A stretch of DNA of 64,000 bases, taken from Phymorhynchus buccinoides (Eukaryota > Mollusca > Gastropoda > Neogastropoda > Raphitomidae). Positions 50,401 to 56,400 of this stretch are shown here, one piece after another. The DNA is taken from the NCBI GenBank assembly GCA_017654935.2, contig CM065700.1:51206482-51270481 (forward strand), read 5' to 3'. Both the position numbers and the translations under genes were made by a program. The notes under the pieces are model-generated. The model saw only the letters and a list, made by a program, of their open reading frames with translations, was not told the origin of the DNA and ran no database searches. Positions within the stretch are counted from its first letter, which is position 1. Each line of letters starts with the position of its first letter.

Positions 50401-53400
50401 GGCCCACACCGGTGCGGCTGACACAGTTGGTGCAGTGAAGTCCACAGGTTTGTAGTCTGGGAAGGGGACTTTCCATGACACCTGCATAGAAAACCATCAT
50501 GACATGACCTTTCCATGACACCTGCATAGAAAACCATCATGACATGACATGACCTTTCCATGACACCTGCATAGAAAACCATCGTGACATGTGACCTTTC
50601 CATGACACCTGCATAGAAAACCATCGTGACATGATGTGACCTTTCCATGACACCTGCATAGAAAACCATGACATGACCTTTCCATGACACCTGCAAAGAA
50701 AACCATCGTGACATGATGTGACCTTTCCATGACACCTGCATAGAAAACCATGACATGACCTTTCCATGGCACCTGCAAAGAAAACCATCGTGACATGATG
50801 TGACCTTTTCATGACACCTGCATAGAAAACCATCATGACATGACATGACCTTTCCATGACACCTGCATAGAAAACCATCGTGACATGATGTGACCTTTCC
50901 ATGACACCTGCATAGAAAACATCATGACGTGACCTTTCCATTACACCTGTATAGAAAGCCGTCATGACATGACCTTTACATGGCACCTGCATAGAAAACA
51001 TCATGACGTGACCTTTCCATTACACCTGTATAGAAAGCCGTCATGACATGACCTTTCCGTGACATCTGCATAGAAAAACATCATGGCATGACCTTTCCAT
51101 GACAGCTGTATAGAAAACCATCATATGAAATGATGTGACCTTTCCATGACAGCTGTATAGAAAACCATCATATGAAATGATGTGACCTTTCCATGACAGC
51201 TGTATAGAAAACCATCATATGAAATGATGTGACCTTTCCATGACAGCTGTATAGAAAACCATCATATGAAATGATGTGACCTTTCCATGACAGCTGTATA
51301 GAAAACCATCATATGAAATGATGTGACCTTTCCATGACAGCTGTATAGAAAACCATCATATAACAAACATGACATTTCCATGACAGCTGCATAGAAAACC
51401 ATCATATAACATGACGTGAACTTTCCATGACAGCTGTATAGAAAACCATCATATAACATGACCTTTCCATGACAGCTGTATAGAAAACCACCATGACATG
51501 ACACGACCTTTCCATGACAGCTGTATAGAAAACCCACCATGACATGACCTTTCCATGACAGCTGTATAGAAAGCCGTCATGACATGACCTTTACATGGCA
51601 CCTGCATAGAAAACATCATGACGTGACCTTTCCATTACACCTGTATAGAAAGCCGTCATGACATGACCTTTCCGTGACATCTGCATAGAAAAACATCATG
51701 GCATGACCTTTCCATGACAGCTGTATAGAAAACCATCATATGAAATGATGTGACCTTTCCATGACAGCTGTATAGAAAACCATCATATGAAATGATGTGA
51801 CCTTTCCATGACAGCTGTATAGAAAACCATCATATGAAATGATGTGACCTTTCCATGACAGCTGTATAGAAAACCATCATATGAAATGATGTGACCTTTC
51901 CATGACAGCTGTATAGAAAACCATCATATGAAATGATGTGACCTTTCCATGACAGCTGTATAGAAAACCATCATATAACAAACATGACATTTCCATGACA
52001 GCTGCATAGAAAACCATCATATAACATGACGTGAACTTTCCATGACAGCTGTATAGAAAACCATCATATAACATGACCTTTCCATGACAGCTGTATAGAA
52101 AACCACCATGACATGACACGACCTTTCCATGACAGCTGTATAGAAAACCCACCATGACATGACCTTTCCATGACAGCTGTATATAAAACCATCATGACAT
52201 GACACGACCTTTCCATGACAGCTGTATAGAAAACCACCACGACATGACACAACCTTTCCATGACAGCTGTATAGAAAACCATCACGACATGACACCTTTC
52301 CATGACAGCCGTATAGAAAACCATCATGACATGGCATGACCTTTCCATGACAGCTGTATAGAAAACCATCCTGACATGATGTGAACTTTCCATGATATCT
52401 GCATTGAAAACCATCATGACATTACGTGAACTTTCCATGACACCTGTATAGAAAACCATCATGACATGACCTTTCCATGACACCTGCATAGAAAACATCA
52501 TATGACATGACATGACCTTTCCATGATACCTGCATAGAAAACATCATATGACATGACGTGATTTAAATGCAGTCTCCATCTGTTCAATCAATTGTGCAAT
52601 TATGATGTTAATTTAAGGAGCACGGTATAAGCTTCGAGCTTGTTGTTGCTCTAATTGTCTTTCTGTTTGATCGTTTTCGAAATGAATAAAGATTTGCTTA
52701 AACCACATGACGTGAACTTTCCATGACACTTGCATAGAAAACCATCATGACATGACATTTCCAGGACACCTGTATAGAAAACCATCATGCTATGACCTTT
52801 CCATGACACCTGCATAGACAATCATGACATGACCTGTCCATGACACCTGCAAAATCATGACATGACCTTTCCATGACACCTGCATATACAATCAGGACAT
52901 GACCTTTCCATTACACTTGCACAGACAACCATGACATGACCTTTCCGTGACACCTGCACATACAATCGTGACACATGACCTTTCAATGACACATGCACAG
53001 ACAATCATGACATGACCTTCCACGACACATCCGATCATGACAAGACATGACCTTTCCATGACACACACACACACACACACACATGACGCGACTTTTCCAT
53101 GACACCTGCTCAGACAATCATGACATGAGATGACACCTGCACAGACAATCATGACATGACCTTTACATGACACCAGCATAATCATGACATGGCATGACCT
53201 TTCCATGACACCTGCACAGACAATCATGGCATGACCTTTCCATGACACGGTACCATAATGACATGACCTTTCCATGACACATGCACAGACAATCACGACA
53301 TAACCTTTCCATGACACCTGCACAATCATGACATGACCTTTCCATGACACCTGCACAATCATGACACCTGCACAGACAATCGTGACATGATCTTTCCATG

Positions 53401-56400
53401 ACACCTGCACAATCATGACATGATGTGACCTTTCCATGACACCTGCACCAGACCCGTCTACCCCAAATGTCCACTGTCAGTAATCCAAGCTCTGAAATCA
53501 GTTATATCAGGCATCTGCAGACCTGTCTACCCCAAATGTTCACTGTCAGTAATCCAAGCTCTGAAATCAGTTATTTCAGGCATCTGCAGACCTGTCTACC
53601 CCAAATGTTCACTGTCAGTAATCCAAACTCTGAAATCAGTGAAGGTAATTTGTGACCACTAGGACCTTTGCACACAGGAACAACAAATCAGTCTTTCGGG
53701 TAGGAAAAAGGTCCTTTAATAGAAAGAAAAAAACAATACAGATGTTTCAGACTATAAGTCCATTTTGAATGTAAGGACACAAAAAGGAAACACAACAAAA
53801 GTGACAGCAAGCAGGAAGCGATGGAAGAAGAAGGGAAATGAGACACAACAAAAGTGACAGCAAGCAGGAAGCGATGGAAGAAGAAGGGAAATGAGACACA
53901 ACAAAAGTGACAGCAAGCAGGAAGCGATGGAAGAAGAAGGGAAAGGAGACACAACAAAAGTGACAGCAAGCAGGAAGCGATGGAAGAAGAAGGAAAATGA
54001 GACACAACAAAAGTGACAGCAAGCAGGAAGCGATGGAAGAAGAAGGAAAAGGAGACACAACAAAAGTGACAGCAAGCAGGAAGCGATGGAAGAAGAAGGG
54101 AAATGAGACACAACAAAAGTGACAGCAAGCAGGAAGCGATGGAAGAAGAAGGGAAAGGAGACACAACAAAAGTGACAGCAAGCAGGAAGCGATGGAAGAA
54201 GAAGGAAAAGGAGACACAACAAAAGTGACAGCAAGCAGGAAGCGATGGAAGAAGAAGGAAAAGGAGACACAACAAAAGTGACAGCAAGCAGGAAGCGATG
54301 GAAGAAGAAGGGAAATCAGACACAACAAAAGTGACAGCAAGCAGGAAGCGATGGAAGAAGAAGGAAAAGGAGACACAACAAAAGTGACAGCAAGCAGGAA
54401 GCGATGGAAGAAGAAGGAAGAGGAGACACAACAAAAGTGACAGCAAGCAGGAAGCGATGGAAGAAGAAGGAAAAGGAGACACAACAAAAGTGACAGCAAG
54501 CAGGAAGCGATGGAAGAAGAAGGGAAAGGAGACACAACAAAAGTGACAGCAAGCAGGAAGCGATGGAAGAAGAAGGAAAAGGAGACACAACAAAAGTGAC
54601 AGCAAGCAGGAAGCGATGGAAGAAGAAGGGAAATCAGACACAACAAAAGTGACAGCAAGCAGGAAGCGATGGAAGAAGAAGGAAAATCAGACACAACAAA
54701 AGTGACAGCAAGCAGGAAGCGATGGAAGAAGAAGGAAAATCAGACACAACAAAAGTGACAGCAAGCAGGAAGCGATGGAAGAAGAAGGGAAATGAGACAC
54801 AACAAAAGTGACAGCAAGCAGGAAGCGATGGAAGAAGAAGGGAAAGGAGACACAACAAAAGTGACAGCAAGCAGGAAGCGATGGAAGAAGAAGGGAAACG
54901 AGACAAACAAAAGACAAGCAAGCAGAAGGGAAGGTAGGAGACACAACAAAAGTGACAGCAAGCAGGAAGCGATGGAAGAAGAAGGGATAGGGGACACAAC
55001 AAAAGTGACAGCAAGCAGGAAGCGATGGAAGAAGAAAGGAAAATCAGGACACAACAAAAGTGAGAGAAAGCAAGCAGGAAGCGATGGAAGAAGAAGGAAA
55101 ATCAAACACAACAAAAGTGACAGCAAGCAGGAAGCGATGGAAGAAGAAAGGAAATGAGACATCAACAAAAGTGACAGCAAGCAGGAAGCGATGGAAGAAG
55201 AAGGGAAATCAAACACAACAAAAGTGACAGCAAGCAGGAAGCGATGGAAGAAGAAGGGAAATGAGACACAACAAAAGGTGACAGCAAGCAGGACGCGATG
55301 GAAGAAGAAGGGAAAGGGGACACAACAAAAGTGACAGCAAGCAGGATGGATGTAAGAAGAAGGAAGAGGAGACACAACAAAAGTGACAGCAAGCAGGAAG
55401 CGATGGAAGAAGAAGGGAGAGGAAACACAACAAAAGTGACAGCAAGCAGGAAGCGATGGAAGAAGAAGGGAACTAGGGGACACAACAAAAGTGACAGCAA
55501 GCAGGATAACAGCGATGGAAGAAGAAGGGAAAGAAGAGACACAACAAAAGTGACAGCAAGCAGGAAGCGATGGAAGAAGAAGGAAAAGGAGACACAACAA
55601 AAGTGACAGCAAGCAGGAAGCGATGGAAGAAGAAGGGAGAGGAGACACAACAAAAGTGACAGCAAGCAGGAAGCGATGGAAGAAGAAGGAAAAGGAGACA
55701 CAACAAAAGTGACAGCAAGCAGGAAGCGATGGAAGAAGAAGGGAAAGGAGACACAACAAAGTGACAGCAAGCAGGAAGCGATGGAAGAAGAAGGAAAAGG
55801 AAACACAACAAAAGTGACAGCAAGCAGGAAGCGATGGAAGAAGAAGGACAATGACACACAACAAAAGTGACAGCAAGCAGGAAGCGATGGAAGAAGAAGG
55901 GAAATGAGACACAACAAAAGTGACAGCAAGCAGGAAGCGATGGAAGAAGAAGAAAGGGAAGACAGGACGACATGTCGAAGAAGAGATGAAAAGGAGACAC
56001 AACGAAAGTGACAGCAAGCAGGAAGCGATGGAAGAAGAAGGAAAAGGAGACACAACAAAAGTGACAGCAAGCAGGAAGCGATGGAAGAAGAAGGGAAATG
56101 AGACACAACAAAAAGTGACAGCAAGCAGGAAGCGATGAAAGAAGAAGGGAGAGGAGACACAACAAAAGTGACAGCAAGCAGGAAGCGATGGAAGAAGAAG
56201 GGAAAGGAGACACAACAAAAGTGACAGCAAGCAGGAAGCGATGGAAGAAGAAGGGGAAAGGACACACAACAAAAGTGACAGCAAGCAGGAAGCGATGGAA
56301 GAAGAAGGGAAAGGAGACACAACAAAAGTGACAGCAAGCAGGAAGCGATGGAAGAAGAAGGAAGAGGAGACACAACAAAAGTGACAGCAAGCAGGAAGCG

